A stretch of 64,000 nt of DNA, taken from Vibrio agarilyticus. GTDB taxonomy: Bacteria; Pseudomonadota; Gammaproteobacteria; Enterobacterales; Vibrionaceae. Where the stretch lies: positions 202,258 through 266,257 of the forward strand of contig NZ_JABAIK010000004.1 in the NCBI RefSeq assembly GCF_012641465.1, given 5' to 3'. Numbering within the stretch: the first letter of the stretch is position 1; every line of letters starts with the position of its first letter. The translations under genes were made by a program, and so were the position numbers. The notes beneath the pieces were generated by a model. It saw only the letters and a program-made list of their open reading frames with translations, ran no database searches and was not told the DNA's origin. Of the stretch, positions 21,982-31,924 are shown piece by piece.

Positions 21982-22095
21982 GCGGCTAAAATTGTTATTG
22001 AAATAGCCATCAAACCCTAAGTTACCCTATTAATTAAATGGCCAATTTAAGTTACCATGCGGACAATTGTACCGTTTATGAGCTAGGGGGAACCG

Positions 22096-23454
22096 ATGGC
22101 CGAGCAAAAAGAATTTGACCAAGCTCACCTAACCCTCCAAGAAGTGACCGAGGCCATTGATAATGGCCGGTTTGTTCACGTCCGTCGTCAACTTCAGGAT
22201 ATGGAACCTGAAGATATCGCTCACCTTTTAGAAGCGTCACCACGTCGCAGCCGCGATGTTCTTTGGCAACTGACTGACCCTGAAGATTATGGCGAAATTC
22301 TTGACGAACTCAGTGAAGACGTTAAGGACAGCCTAGTCTCAAAAATGGCGCCACAAGATCTGGCCGAAGCCACCGAGGGTATGGAGACGGATGACGTCGC
22401 CTACGTTCTGCGAAGTTTGCCAGACAGCGTCTCCAAGCAAGTGCTTGAGCAGATGGATCTCGAAGACCGTCTGCGTGTTGAAACCGCACTCTCTTACCCA
22501 GAAGACAGTGCCGGCGGCTTGATGAATACCGACGTCATCACCATACGTGCCGACGTTGATGTTGATGTGGTATTGCGTTATTTGCGCATTAAAGGCGAAG
22601 TTCCTACCAACACCGATGCCATTTACGTTGTCGACAGTGAAAGCCGCTTAATCGGTGAACTGCCCTTCACCACATTACTGACCACGCAACCAGACGTGCA
22701 AGTCAGCGAAGTCATGGAAGATGCGGATGACGCGATTCTAGTAACCACTAGTGACAATGAAGTCGCCAGTTTATTTGAACGACGCAATTGGCTTTCTGCC
22801 CCTGTTATCGATGAAAATCAGCAGCTTGTTGGGCGTATCACCATCGATGACGTGGTTGATGTCATTCGTGAAGATGCTGAGCACTCCATGATGAGTATGG
22901 CGGGTATGGACGATGACGAAGATACCTTTGCCCCAGTTGTAAAATCAGCGCGCAAACGCAGTATTTGGCTTGGTGCAAACGTGCTGGCGGCTCTAGCAGC
23001 CGCATCGGTCTCCAACCTATTTGAAGCGACACTGTCGCAAATGGCCGCCATTGCCGTGTTAATGACCATAGTTCCGTCCATGGGGGGCGTGGCGGGTAAC
23101 CAAACTGTCGCCTTGGTCATTCGTGGCTTGGCGCTTGGTCACATCGGCGATGCCAACAAACGTGAATTACTGCTCAAAGAAGCCGCGGTCGGCCTATTAA
23201 ACGGCATCACTTGGGCTCTCATTATTGGTGGCATTGTGGTGCTCTGGAAAGGCAATTGGCTGCTCGGTGGCATCATATCGGCCGCCATGCTAACCAACTT
23301 ACTGGTTGCCGGAATTGCCGGTGTAACGATTCCGATTATGCTAAAGAAAATGAAAATTGACCCTGCACTTGCCGGAGGCATGGCACTCACAACGGTCACG
23401 GATGTCATTGGTCTCTCGGTTTTCTTAGGACTCGCAACCTTATTGATTCGCTAA
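22096..23454 (+). CDS. mgtE: Magnesium transporter MgtE
   Basis: MgtE is a Mg2+-gated magnesium channel. The 452 residues show the N-terminal superhelical domain (about 1-130, ELSEDVKDSLVSKM), two CBS domains (about 135-260) that sense Mg2+, and five membrane helices from about 290. The pore segments GNQTVALVIRG and the C-terminal TTVTDVIG are present. It follows ptsO by 114 bases with an AGGGGG ribosome site. No recognisable magnesium riboswitch was seen in that gap. Confidence 0.95.
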   Translation: MAEQKEFDQAHLTLQEVTEAIDNGRFVHVRRQLQDMEPEDIAHLLEASPRRSRDVLWQLTDPEDYGEILDELSEDVKDSLVSKMAPQDLAEATEGMETDDVAYVLRSLPDSVSKQVLEQMDLEDRLRVETALSYPEDSAGGLMNTDVITIRADVDVDVVLRYLRIKGEVPTNTDAIYVVDSESRLIGELPFTTLLTTQPDVQVSEVMEDADDAILVTTSDNEVASLFERRNWLSAPVIDENQQLVGRITIDDVVDVIREDAEHSMMSMAGMDDDEDTFAPVVKSARKRSIWLGANVLAALAAASVSNLFEATLSQMAAIAVLMTIVPSMGGVAGNQTVALVIRGLALGHIGDANKRELLLKEAAVGLLNGITWALIIGGIVVLWKGNWLLGGIISAAMLTNLLVAGIAGVTIPIMLKKMKIDPALAGGMALTTVTDVIGLSVFLGLATLLIR

Positions 23455-23457
23455 TAT

Positions 23458-23490
23458 TGAAGAGGTAGCGATGTTCGCTACCTCTCAAGA
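23458..23490. terminator. Hairpin between mgtE and pmbA
   Basis: GAGGTAGCGA and TCGCTACCTC form a 10-bp stem around a three-base loop, between the convergent stops of mgtE and pmbA. There is no T tract, so termination is inferred from position. Confidence 0.6.
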
Positions 23491-23516
23491 TATCGCAACA
23501 AACCAGATAGGAAAAC

Positions 23517-24860
23517 TTACTGCCCAGCAACCTTCATCGACTCAAGCAATACTGATCCTGTTTGGATTTGCGAGCGGGTTTCAATATCATTCCCGACCGC
23601 AACGATTTGCTGGAACATAGTTTGTAAATTCCCCGCGATGGTCAATTCAGAAACCGGATACTGAATTTGGCCATTTTCTACCCAAAAACCAGACGCACCA
23701 CGCGAGTAATCTCCCGTCACCGTATTCACGCCCTGCCCCATCACCTCAGTGATCACAAGGCCAGTACCGAGCATTTTTAATAACTCTGTAAAGCTTTGTC
23801 CGGTGCTACTGACATACCAGTTGTGAATGCCACCAGCGTGTCCAGTCGGGGTCATGTTCATTTTGCGCGCGGCATAACTGGTCAACAAATACGTCGCAAG
23901 CACACCATCAGTAATGATCTCTCGATCTTGAGTGAACACCCCTTCACTGTCAAATGGGGTCGAAGCCAGTCCACGCAATACGTGCGGTTTCTCTGCAATA
24001 TTAAACCAGCTAGGGAAAATGGACTCGCCGAGTTTATCCAGCAAAAATGACGATTTTCGATAGAGATTACCACCACTGATTGCCATAACAAGATGGCCAA
24101 TAAGCCCAGTAGCAACATCGGGAGCAAACAATACCGGATATTGACCTGTGGCGACATGGCGAGGATCGAGTCGTGCTTCGGTTTTTTCAGCCGCTTGCTG
24201 ACCAACATACTCGGGCGTCCACAAATCGTCTGTGTGCCGCGCCACCGTATAACTATAATCACGCTCCATGTCACCATGCTGACCTTCGCCGATCACGCAG
24301 CAGCTCAGGCTATGGCGGCTTGAAGCGTAGCTTGCCAGCAGTCCATGACTGTTACCATATACACGAACGCCATAATGACTATCGTAGCTGGCACCATCAC
24401 TCTGTTTAATTCGGCTACTATGACCCAATGCCGCTTGTTCCGTGGCAATTGCCAACGCGGCAGCATGATCGGGATCAAGCGTCTGTGGATGAAAAAGATC
24501 AAGGTCAGGAATGTGCTGCACCATCAACTCTTTTGGCGCAGGACCAGCAAAAGGATCTTGCGATGTGTATTGCGCAATATCTAACGCCGCCATAACTGTC
24601 TGTTGAATCGCCTCACGGCTCAGATCTGACGTTGACGCACTGCCCTTGCGACCATCACGATAGACAGTAATGCCTAGCGCACCATCACTGTTAAATTCAA
24701 CATTTTCAACTTCACACAAGCGAGTCGACACACTGAGGCCGGTGCTTTTCGAAATGGCGACTTCCGCCGCATCCGCTTGCTTAGTCGCCAATTCGAGGGC
24801 TTGAGCCACGGCGCTTTCAAGCTCAGAACGCTGCTGAGCAACTTGCTGTTTTACATCCAT
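23517..24860 (-). CDS. pmbA: Metalloprotease subunit PmbA (TldE)
   Basis: PmbA/TldE forms a heterodimeric protease with TldD that matures microcin B17 and degrades the antitoxin CcdA in E. coli. The 447 residues match the TldD/PmbA family throughout, with [10 protein letters not shown] near the C-terminus as a landmark. The catalytic HExxxH is carried by TldD, not by this subunit, so its absence is normal. It is divergent from darP, the common arrangement. Confidence 0.95.
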   Translation of the reverse strand: MDVKQQVAQQRSELESAVAQALELATKQADAAEVAISKSTGLSVSTRLCEVENVEFNSDGALGITVYRDGRKGSASTSDLSREAIQQTVMAALDIAQYTSQDPFAGPAPKELMVQHIPDLDLFHPQTLDPDHAAALAIATEQAALGHSSRIKQSDGASYDSHYGVRVYGNSHGLLASYASSRHSLSCCVIGEGQHGDMERDYSYTVARHTDDLWTPEYVGQQAAEKTEARLDPRHVATGQYPVLFAPDVATGLIGHLVMAISGGNLYRKSSFLLDKLGESIFPSWFNIAEKPHVLRGLASTPFDSEGVFTQDREIITDGVLATYLLTSYAARKMNMTPTGHAGGIHNWYVSSTGQSFTELLKMLGTGLVITEVMGQGVNTVTGDYSRGASGFWVENGQIQYPVSELTIAGNLQTMFQQIVAVGNDIETRSQIQTGSVLLESMKVAGQ

Positions 24861-24978
24861 ATCTCAGGTTCGGTTGATGATCTCTTGGCTATAGAATAAC
24901 AAGAATTTCGCTTTCTCCCCATGATTGTTGTTAAAATAGCGCTAAGATTAGGTCGATAGAGTGAAATAGGCAGTATAA

Positions 24979-25506
24979 ATGGCTCGTAAAAACCAAAAAG
25001 CGCCATGGGAACCAGAAGAAGAGATCATCTGGGTCAGCAAAAGCGAAATGAAGCGCGACATGGATGCGCTGCAAAAATTGGGTGAAAGCTTGGTGGAACT
25101 GAAACCCTCCACCTTGAAAAAATTTCCATTAAGCGAAGAGTTATTTGACGCAATTAAAGACGCACAGCGCTTTGAAAAAGAAGCTCGCCGCCGCCAATTG
25201 CAACTCATCGGTAAGTTAATGCGCTTTGAAGATCCGGAGCCGATTCAAGCGGCATTGGATAAAGTGCGCAATAAGCATTCACAAAACACCGCGGTGCTAC
25301 ACAAACTTGAAGCGCTACGCGATCGGGTTGTTGCTGAAGGTGATGCGGCAATTGCCGATGTTGTGGCGCTCTATCCCGAAGCGGATCGTCAGCGCTTGCG
25401 TCAGCTCGCTCGTCAAGCCGCGAAAGAAAAGCAGGGACAAAAACCACCCAAAGCATTTCGTGAGATCTTTAAGATCTTGCGCGATCTGAACGATGAGTCT
25501 CTATAG
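24979..25506 (+). CDS. darP: Ribosome assembly factor DarP (YjgA)
   Basis: DarP (DUF615) associates with late 50S assembly intermediates and promotes peptidyl-transferase-centre maturation in E. coli. The 175-residue highly charged protein contains [19 protein letters not shown] and [15 protein letters not shown], both family landmarks. It is divergent from pmbA and convergent with ubiX. Confidence 0.93.
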   Translation: MARKNQKAPWEPEEEIIWVSKSEMKRDMDALQKLGESLVELKPSTLKKFPLSEELFDAIKDAQRFEKEARRRQLQLIGKLMRFEDPEPIQAALDKVRNKHSQNTAVLHKLEALRDRVVAEGDAAIADVVALYPEADRQRLRQLARQAAKEKQGQKPPKAFREIFKILRDLNDESL

Positions 25507-25537
25507 CCAAAACCACACTGGCTAAACACAATGTACG

Positions 25538-25583
25538 CCTCGAATCGATGAGCAAATCGCTCGCCACCGATTCGAGGTTTTTT
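25538..25583 (+). terminator. Terminator behind darP
   Basis: CCTCGAATCG pairs with CGATTCGAGG across a 20-base loop that itself holds a short GAGC/GCTC stem, followed by six T on the plus strand. Confidence 0.85.
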
Positions 25584-25602
25584 ATATGCCCTGAGGCAGA
25601 TA

Positions 25603-26253
25603 CTAGCGGTTATCGTAACCCCAACGAGGCACTAACGTCTGCTCTATGCCCATATGATCAAGAACGCGCGCGACAATAAAATCAATCAAATCATCGATAC
25701 TTTGCGGTTGATGGTAGAACCCCGGTGCCGCAGGCATAATCGTGACACCCATTTGCGACAATTTCAGCATGTTCTCCAAATGCAAAGTGGAAAACGGCGT
25801 TTCACGCACCACAAGCAGCAACTGACCGCGCTCTTTTAACACCACATCTGCCGCGCGTTCAATCAGGTTGTCTGACATGCCATGAACGATTGAAGCGACG
25901 CTCCCTGCGGAACAAGGACAAACGATCATCTGCTTTGGCGCCGCCGACCCCGATGCGACAGGCGAAAACCAATCTTCCTTACTGCAAACCGTCAGCTCTC
26001 CTGCCGTGCATTGCAAATAATCCATTAATGCCTCTTGCGCCAAAGCAGGCCGACTTGACAATTTGAGCCCCTGCTCGGTGGCTAAGACGACGCGTGCCGC
26101 TGATGAGATCAACAAATAAACGTGATAATCGGCTGCTAATAAACAGTGTAAAAGCCGAAGACCGTATGGCGCGCCAGAAGCGCCTGTCCAAGCTAGCGTT
26201 ATCGCTTTACGCTTTATCGAGGCAGAAGCAACTGTGTTCTGAGTTGGGTTCAT
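25603..26253 (-). CDS. ubiX: Flavin prenyltransferase UbiX
   Basis: UbiX makes prenylated FMN, the cofactor of the ubiquinone decarboxylase UbiD. The 216 residues contain [13 protein letters not shown] near the N-terminus (flavin binding), the [14 protein letters not shown] segment and [13 protein letters not shown]. Normal length is about 190, so this copy has a slightly long N-terminus ([16 protein letters not shown]) and C-terminus. Its ATGA start overlaps the mpl stop. Confidence 0.94.
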   Translation of the reverse strand: MNPTQNTVASASIKRKAITLAWTGASGAPYGLRLLHCLLAADYHVYLLISSAARVVLATEQGLKLSSRPALAQEALMDYLQCTAGELTVCSKEDWFSPVASGSAAPKQMIVCPCSAGSVASIVHGMSDNLIERAADVVLKERGQLLLVVRETPFSTLHLENMLKLSQMGVTIMPAAPGFYHQPQSIDDLIDFIVARVLDHMGIEQTLVPRWGYDNR

Positions 26254-27629
26254 TGAGCATCCTCGGTTTTTTCGAAGCGCTCGGCTAATCCATCTAAGAT
26301 CTGCCGATGAATCCCACCAAACCCACCATTACTCATCACGACAATATGATCGCCGGGGTTGGCATAGTGAACAATCTGATGCGCCAATGAGCGAACATCA
26401 TCTTCTACCCATGTTGGCTGAGACATAGACTGAGTAATATCCTCAACGGACCAGTCAATATCCGCTGGTTGATGAAGAAACAGAGCATCGGCGTGATTGA
26501 GTGAAGGTGCTAACGTGTTTTTGTGTACACCGCGCTTCATTGTCGCAGAACGCGGCTCAAGCACAGCCAAAATACGCGAGTCCGCAACATGGTGACGCAA
26601 ACCTTGCAAGGTCGTTTCAATCGCCGTCGGATGGTGAGCAAAATCATCATACACTGTGATCCCCGCAACCTCTCCCTTGCGCTCCAAGCGACGCTTGGTG
26701 TTAATGAAGGTTTGCAGTGCGTCGCAAGCCAAATTCGGCAAAACACCGACATGGCGAGCCGCCGCAATCGCCATCATGCCGTTATGCACATTGTGATCAC
26801 CAAGCAGCTCCCAGTGCACTTCCCCCACCTTCTGATCATCAAACCAAACCACAAACGCGCTGCCATCCTCGTGCAGCTTTTCCGCGCGCCACTGCCCTTG
26901 CTCACCAAGCGTTTCGTGCTCGCTCCACAATCCGCGCGATAACACATCGGCCAAGGCAGTATCTTGGCTTGGAGTAAAGACTCTACCTTGCCCAGGTACG
27001 GTGCGGACTAAATGATGAAATTGACGCTTAATCGCCTCTAAATCATCAAAGATATCGGCATGATCAAACTCAAGATTGTTTAGCACTAACGTTCTGGGGT
27101 GATAGTGAACAAATTTGGAGCGTTTATCAAAAAACGCACTATCGTATTCGTCCGCTTCTACCACAAAAAAATCGCTCTCACCTAAGCGAGCAGAGACCCC
27201 AAAGTTACCCAACACACCGCCAACCAAAAAGCCGGGCTGATAGCCACAATGCTCGAGGATCCAAGTCAACATGCTCGATGTGGTTGTTTTACCGTGAGTG
27301 CCTGCCACTGCGAGTACCCAGCGGTCTTGCAACAAAAACTGATGCAACCATTGCGGCCCAGAGGTGTAATTCAATTGTCGATTGAGCACCGCTTCAACAC
27401 AGGGGTTACCGCGACTCATCGCGTTACCAATTACCACTAAATCTGGTGCAGGATCGAGCTGCGCCGGATCAAAGCCTTCAATAATCTCAATGCCTTGCGA
27501 CTGCAATAAGGTACTCATCGGGGGATAAACATTGGCATCGCTGCCTGTCACCTTATGCCCAAGCTGTTTCGCTAAGAGGGCGGCCCCCCCCATGAAAGTG
27601 CCGCAGATCCCTAAAATATGAATGTGCAT
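26250..27629 (-). CDS. mpl: UDP-MurNAc:murein tripeptide ligase Mpl
   Basis: Mpl attaches recycled L-Ala-D-Glu-mesoDAP to UDP-MurNAc in peptidoglycan recycling. The 459 residues form a Mur ligase: N-terminal [14 protein letters not shown] loop [12 protein letters not shown] near residue 113, [16 protein letters not shown] and [11 protein letters not shown]. It is coupled to ubiX by a four-base overlap and is divergent from fbp, the usual vibrio and enteric neighbour. Confidence 0.97.
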   Translation of the reverse strand: MHIHILGICGTFMGGAALLAKQLGHKVTGSDANVYPPMSTLLQSQGIEIIEGFDPAQLDPAPDLVVIGNAMSRGNPCVEAVLNRQLNYTSGPQWLHQFLLQDRWVLAVAGTHGKTTTSSMLTWILEHCGYQPGFLVGGVLGNFGVSARLGESDFFVVEADEYDSAFFDKRSKFVHYHPRTLVLNNLEFDHADIFDDLEAIKRQFHHLVRTVPGQGRVFTPSQDTALADVLSRGLWSEHETLGEQGQWRAEKLHEDGSAFVVWFDDQKVGEVHWELLGDHNVHNGMMAIAAARHVGVLPNLACDALQTFINTKRRLERKGEVAGITVYDDFAHHPTAIETTLQGLRHHVADSRILAVLEPRSATMKRGVHKNTLAPSLNHADALFLHQPADIDWSVEDITQSMSQPTWVEDDVRSLAHQIVHYANPGDHIVVMSNGGFGGIHRQILDGLAERFEKTEDAQ

Positions 27630-27733
27630 TCAATTCGCCTAATTTTTCGATAACCACTTTCGGTAACACCGTCACTGTCACTCTGAGAAAGCCACTTGTC
27701 ACCGGAGAACCTTATATTTCACCCAATATATAC

Positions 27734-27840
27734 TATACCCAAGTGACTTCAAGATGCTGGATTCAGAGCCGGCTCACTGAGCTGATAGCAAGGCAAACAA
27801 CGCAGCGAAATAGCGAGTCTATTTTCAAGTTGTTTAACGC
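27734..27840 (+). repeat. Vibrio-type intergenic repeat, second type
   Basis: The element starts TATACCCAAGTGACTTCAAG, continues with TTCAGAGCCGGCTCACTGAG and ends near TTTTCAAGTTGTTTAACGC. Its outer ends match those of the ERIC-like elements but the interior differs. A shortened copy lies at 31191-31246 and a remnant at 48409. Confidence 0.7.
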
Positions 27841-28122
27841 ACTTTCGCTACAACAGAAAGCAGTTCAGTGATTGCCCCCATAAATGCACCTAAAATGACG
27901 CCAGCTCAGCAGAGCGCAACCGTTTAAAACCCTCAAAAAATTAACAAATCGCGTACAATTTTCATTTGTCATACAATTTTAGATTAAAAACGCGATCTCG
28001 GTCGCTTAGTTTATAACTCGTAATAAGATTTCACTCTTACAATAAACAACAGGGCGATTACAAAATTTTTCAATATCGCCATACATTGATACTTGTTATT
28101 TTTTTGTCAAAAAGGAAAGCCC
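27841..28122 (+). promoter_or_regulatory. fbp upstream region
   Basis: This AT-rich leader holds two direct copies of TACAATTTT at 27955-27963 and 27973-27981, each with a -10-like TACAAT, but neither has a convincing -35. The ribosome site AAAGGAAA stands 5-6 bases before the fbp ATG. No gene is seen in the 490 bases between mpl and fbp. Confidence 0.35.
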
Positions 28123-29136
28123 ATGTCCGGAATGCGTACGCTTGGCGAATTTATCGTCGAAAAACAAGCGGACTTCCCTCATGCCAGTGGTGATCTCTCA
28201 TCACTACTCTCATCGATTCGTTTGGCGGCAAAAATCGTCAATCGTGAGATCAACAAAGCGGGTTTGGCCGACATTATTGGTGCCGTTGGCACAGATAATG
28301 TTCAAGGAGAGGCGCAACAAAAACTCGACCTGTACGCCAATGAAAAATTTAAGGCAGCGTTAGAAGCACGCGATCAAGTTTGCGGCGTCGCCAGTGAAGA
28401 AGAAGATGAGGCGGTCGCGTTTAATAAGGCGCTCAATCAAGACGCGAAATATGTCGTGCTGATGGACCCGCTTGACGGTTCATCAAACATTGATGTGAAT
28501 GTGGCGATTGGCACCATTTTCTCAATCTACCGTCGAGTGTCGCCGATTGGTACGCCACCGGTTGAAGCGGATTTCTTACAGCCGGGTCATAAACAGGTCG
28601 CCGCAGGTTATGTGATTTATGGTTCATCCACCATGTTGGTTTACACCACAGGTCACGGCGTCAATGGTTTTACTTATGATCCTTCTTTGGGCACGTTCTG
28701 CTTATCTCATGAAAACATGATGATCCCGAAAAAAGGCACGATTTATTCAATTAATGAAGGCAACTATATCCGCTTTCCACTTGGGGTAAAAAAATACATC
28801 AAGTATTGCCAGGAAAACGAGCCACAAGATCAGCGTCCGTACACATCACGATATATCGGCTCTCTCGTGGCGGATTTTCATCGCAACTTACTTAAAGGCG
28901 GAATCTACCTCTATCCAAGCACGCTCAGCCATCCGGAGGGGAAATTACGTTTATTGTACGAATGCAATCCGATGGCATTCTTAATTGAGCAAGCTGGTGG
29001 TTTGGCAAGCGATGGGCAGCGGCGTATTTTGGATCTGGTGCCGACCGAGCTGCATCAACGTACCCCCTTCTTTGTCGGCTCTTCGGAAATGGTCAATAAA
29101 GTGGAAGAGTATTTAGAAACCTATCCAGATCAATAA
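28123..29136 (+). CDS. fbp: Class I fructose-1,6-bisphosphatase
   Basis: Fbp removes the 1-phosphate of fructose 1,6-bisphosphate in gluconeogenesis. The 337 residues contain the metal-binding motif [30 protein letters not shown] and [18 protein letters not shown] 28123 with AAAGGAAA upstream is preferred; an ATG nine bases later (MRTLGEF) would match the shorter E. coli start. The frame open to 28093 begins with TTG and is unlikely. Confidence 0.96.
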   Translation: MSGMRTLGEFIVEKQADFPHASGDLSSLLSSIRLAAKIVNREINKAGLADIIGAVGTDNVQGEAQQKLDLYANEKFKAALEARDQVCGVASEEEDEAVAFNKALNQDAKYVVLMDPLDGSSNIDVNVAIGTIFSIYRRVSPIGTPPVEADFLQPGHKQVAAGYVIYGSSTMLVYTTGHGVNGFTYDPSLGTFCLSHENMMIPKKGTIYSINEGNYIRFPLGVKKYIKYCQENEPQDQRPYTSRYIGSLVADFHRNLLKGGIYLYPSTLSHPEGKLRLLYECNPMAFLIEQAGGLASDGQRRILDLVPTELHQRTPFFVGSSEMVNKVEEYLETYPDQ

Positions 29137-29242
29137 CAAGCCAATGCGGTGATGCTCCTTGCCTCAAATTTAACCTTGCCGATGAACAAGTGTCAGGGTG
29201 GAAAAGCCGAGTAACGCAGCCATCACCGCAATATCAAACACG
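29137..29242. other. Inverted repeat downstream of fbp
   Basis: TGCGGTGATG at 29145-29154 is matched by CATCACCGCA at 29221-29230, a perfect 10-bp inverted pair around a 66-base insert. There is no T tract and no reading frame. It could fold the 3' end of the fbp transcript, but this is only a possibility. Confidence 0.3.
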
Positions 29243-29355
29243 TTTATCCTCAAACAACTTGGCGTTGCAGGTAGGCGGCCAACGAACAAAACCTCTGAAC
29301 ACTGATAAACCAAGTCATTCTCGCTGAACCATGCATCTTGAGGTTACTTGGGTAT
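29243..29355 (+). repeat. Degenerate ERIC-like repeat
   Basis: The left end TTATCCTCAAACAACTTGG and the interior GCAGGTAGGCGGCCAACG match the other copies, and the right end CATCTTGAGGTTACTTGGGTATA (29333-29355) is an inverted terminus. The central dyad is shortened, giving 113 bp. It lies between fbp and ppa. Confidence 0.65.
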
Positions 29356-29495
29356 ACACCAAATTACAGTATGGAATGTGAGACACATCGAACCGCTCGA
29401 CTTACATATTTGCTGGTCAATCGCTAAATTGAACAATACCCAAATCATTTCAATGCTCATGCCGATTTTTTTAGAACCCGTGAATGGCAGGCAAA

Positions 29496-29648
29496 TATAC
29501 CCAAACAACTTGAAGATGCAGGTAAGCGACCAGCGAACAAAGCCTCTGAGCACTTCGTGAACATAGATAAACTATGTGATGAGGTTTGTGAGTGCCCGTC
29601 CCTTACTTTGTAACGAAAAGCGCTGCTACTTCAAGTAGGACAGGTATA
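29496..29648 (+). repeat. ERIC-like repeat in front of ppa
   Basis: A 153-bp element from TATACCCAAACAACTTGAAG to CTACTTCAAGTAGGACAGGTATA, with the core CTCTGAGCACTTCGTGAAC and dyad CATAGATAAACTATG. It ends 87 bases before the ppa start and has the same orientation as the copies before argR and zrgA. A degenerate terminus (TACCCAAATCATTTCAATGC) lies just to its left near 29437. Confidence 0.85.
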
Positions 29649-29735
29649 CTCAATCCGCCAGTATCACACTGAAGTTGCGCAAAACAAGCATGATCCGCTT
29701 TGGGTTTTCATAACAAAAGCACAAGGAAATGCATC

Positions 29736-30266
29736 ATGAGTTTAAACCAGGTTCCTGCTGGCCCATCATTACCCGATGATATTTACGTCATCATTGAAAT
29801 CCCCGCCAATGCCGATCCAATCAAGTACGAAGTCGATAAAGACTCTGGCGCCGTCTTTGTCGATCGCTTTATGTCAGCCCCTATGTTTTATCCCTGCAAC
29901 TACGGCTATGTGAACGATACTCTATCGCTCGACGGCGATCCGGTTGATGTTCTTGTTCCAACGCCTTACCCACTCCTGCCCGGTTCGGTGATTCGTTGCC
30001 GCCCTGTTGGGGTGTTAAAGATGAGCGATGAGTCCGGTGAAGATGCCAAAGTCGTTGCAGTCCCTCATAGCAAGTTGTCAAAAGAGTATGACAACATTCA
30101 AGATGTGGATGATTTACCGACCTTACTCAAAGCGCAAATTACTCATTTTTTCGAGCGATATAAAGAGCTTGAGGTGGGAAAATGGGTCAAAGTCGATGGG
30201 TGGGAAAACGCACAAGCCGCTCGTGATGAAATTCTAACGTCCTATCAACGTGCACAAAATAAATAG
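29736..30266 (+). CDS. ppa: Inorganic pyrophosphatase
   Basis: Ppa hydrolyses pyrophosphate and so drives biosynthetic reactions. The 176-residue family I enzyme shows the catalytic metal motif DGDPVD at 66-71 and Asp103 in DESGEDAK, with YGYV at 57-60. ATG 29736 follows AAGGAAA and gives MSLNQVPAG, the family start; the frame upstream to 29700 opens with TTG. Confidence 0.97.
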   Translation: MSLNQVPAGPSLPDDIYVIIEIPANADPIKYEVDKDSGAVFVDRFMSAPMFYPCNYGYVNDTLSLDGDPVDVLVPTPYPLLPGSVIRCRPVGVLKMSDESGEDAKVVAVPHSKLSKEYDNIQDVDDLPTLLKAQITHFFERYKELEVGKWVKVDGWENAQAARDEILTSYQRAQNK

Positions 30267-30297
30267 CATACCCAAGGGACGAGAATAACTTAGGTTT

Positions 30298-30324
30298 AAG
30301 CCCATCGCGATTCGGGATGGGCTT
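30298..30324. terminator. Hairpin between ppa and the DUF2799 gene
   Basis: AAGCCCATC and GATGGGCTT form a 9-bp stem with a loop of nine bases. It stands between the convergent stops of ppa and the lipoprotein gene; T-rich sequence follows on both strands but is short. Confidence 0.7.
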
Positions 30325-30339
30325 ATTGTGAAAGATTAC

Positions 30340-30690
30340 TTAATTAATGCGCTCAAACCGACCTTCATAATATTGTGAGCGAAACAGTGGATCGATGGTG
30401 TCACAAATGCCGCGATAGGTGAAATCCCGCAATCCAACATTTCGCGCATCTTGATCGCAATACTGAATTCGGCCAATCTCCCACCCTTGGCTATAAGCTT
30501 GGTATTGCGCTACCGTCATTCCTGCTACCTGTCCACCCAGCCCTCGCTGCGATAACTTTCGCTGCCCTTCTAACGCTTGATCTTGACCAAATTGCTCCCA
30601 TGCACTCGCCTGCTGCTGGCCACTGGGAAACGGAATGCCCGCGCAACCTACAACGAACATGAGTACTATTGAACTGATTACAAATTTCAT
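30340..30690 (-). CDS. DUF2799-type lipoprotein
   Basis: A 116-residue protein of unknown function. It has a short signal peptide with lipobox FVVGC (Cys16) and Ala at +2, which predicts outer-membrane sorting. The mature part contains AWEQFGQDQALEG, QYQAYSQGWEIGRIQYC and GICDTIDPLFRSQYYEGR, the pattern I associate with DUF2799. The second ATG (30690) is chosen because AGAGG lies six bases before it. A paralogue lies at 31498-31845 in the same orientation. Confidence 0.8.
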   Translation of the reverse strand: MKFVISSIVLMFVVGCAGIPFPSGQQQASAWEQFGQDQALEGQRKLSQRGLGGQVAGMTVAQYQAYSQGWEIGRIQYCDQDARNVGLRDFTYRGICDTIDPLFRSQYYEGRFERIN

Positions 30691-31190
30691 AGTCATCCTC
30701 TGATGATTTACTCGATTAGCAATGCTGACATCGCTATAAATGTATGTCTGTTCGAGTGCGATACCTTGCGTATTACAACGACCACACTATGTGATGAGAC
30801 CGCTCAAACAGTTGCGGTCATAAGGTGAGATCGCCTCGAACCCAAAGTCATCCTTTGAAACGTAACCACCAAGCTCAAACTGCGTGAAAAGTGCTTGTGG
30901 CACATCACCAAATCACATCTGACTGAATATTATTGATATGCCACATTGCGCTGAGTCTCCATCGCCAACCCGTCTTAAAAAAGAGATATCGCAACAATCG
31001 AGTCATTAGTACGCAGATCAGATTCAGCTCTATCAATAAATCCATACGTCAAAATTAATTTTTTAATTTAAATATCAACATATTAAAACCAAAAATCTTA
31101 CCAAGAACTGTTACTTAAACATTCGTGCTATAAAGCAAATAAAATAAATGAAATCATCAGGCTTAACCGAGACGTCCAAATAACGTCAAA
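30691..31190. other. Gene-poor, AT-rich stretch between DUF2799 paralogues
   Basis: I find no supported gene here. A hairpin GACCGC/GCGGTC sits at about 30801-30822. From 31040 to 31150 the sequence is strikingly AT-rich, unlike the surrounding backbone. The promoter of the left DUF2799 gene should lie near its rightmost part. The stretch looks like decayed or inserted sequence, ending at a repeat. Confidence 0.35.
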
Positions 31191-31246
31191 AGGCAGGATT
31201 CAGAGACGACTCACTGAGCTGAGAGCAAAGCAACCCCGCAGCGACA
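31191..31246 (+). repeat. Shortened second-type intergenic repeat
   Basis: GGCAGGATTCAGAG followed by CTCACTGAGCTGAGAGCAAAG matches the interior of the element at 27734-27840 and abuts directly on an ERIC-like element, so the two types are joined here. Confidence 0.6.
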
Positions 31247-31398
31247 TATACCAAGAGCACTTGGCGTTGTAGGTCGGCGGCAAACGCACAAAGCTTCTGA
31301 GCACTTTGTGAACACTTGGTGCACATCTCCTGAACATAGATAAACGGTATGATGAGGTTTGTGAGAGCTGCCCCCTGCAACTTCAAGTAGAAAGGGGA
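31247..31398 (+). repeat. ERIC-like repeat between the DUF2799 genes
   Basis: The element begins TATACCAAGAGCACTTGGCG, carries CTTCTGAGCACTTTGTGAAC, an inserted repeat of GAACA-type sequence, ATAGATAAACGGTATGATG and GAGGTTTGTGAG, and ends at CTTCAAGTAGAAAGGGG. It lies downstream of the right DUF2799 gene and upstream of the left one, on the opposite strand to both. Confidence 0.75.
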
Positions 31399-31497
31399 CA
31401 ACGACTACGCGGAAAACAAAAAAGCAGCACTTGTATGTGCTGCCTTGACAAACATGGTGCAAACACCAAATTAAAACGCCATCACCTAACCGCCACT

Positions 31498-31845
31498 TTA
31501 GAACGCGTTTTCTTGGCGTGCATTGTTATAGTCTTCTCGAAAGAAGGGATTGATGGTATCGCAGATCCCCATATAGGGGCGCTCTTCAATTGCCAACATC
31601 TGTGGGCTTTGGCTGCAATACATTGCTTGACCTTTATCCCATCCCTCGCTGTAACTTTGGTATTGCTCTGAGGTTAAACTGGAGACGTTGGCGCTCATCT
31701 GAGTTTGAGTCTGCTTTGGTTCGCCGGCTTGCGCTTGAGTCTGCCCAAACTCCATCCACTGACTCGAAGACTCACCAACAGGGAATATCGGTCCTGCACA
31801 ACCGATTAATCCTAAAAGAAGCACACTTAATAGCCATTTCGTCAT
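31498..31845 (-). CDS. DUF2799-type lipoprotein, second copy
   Basis: A 115-residue paralogue of the protein at 30340-30690. The lipobox is LIGC with Cys16 and Ala at +2. Shared segments are WMEFGQTQAQAGE, QYQSYSEGWDKGQAMYC and GICDTINPFF. The start 31845 is set by GGAGAAGG upstream; the frame continues to 31902 without a ribosome site. Function unknown; a role in the envelope follows only from the lipoprotein signal. Confidence 0.8.
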   Translation of the reverse strand: MTKWLLSVLLLGLIGCAGPIFPVGESSSQWMEFGQTQAQAGEPKQTQTQMSANVSSLTSEQYQSYSEGWDKGQAMYCSQSPQMLAIEERPYMGICDTINPFFREDYNNARQENAF

Positions 31846-31924
31846 ATTTACCTTCTCCTCTGCTTCGGGTCCCAACCTCACGATACAAAGCTGAGTAACC
31901 ACTCACTTGCAGCGCTAAACCCCC

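Noticed and set aside
21982-22095. Magnesium riboswitch before mgtE
   Set aside because: The gap is only 114 bases and shows none of the conserved M-box helices I could recognise.
29344-29560. Frames on both strands between fbp and ppa
   Set aside because: They are translations of repeat sequence (shared peptide strings with the frames at 39466-39654 and 42843-43043), not genes.
31186-31462. 71- and 83-residue frames on the minus strand
   Set aside because: They read through an ERIC-like element and lack ribosome sites.
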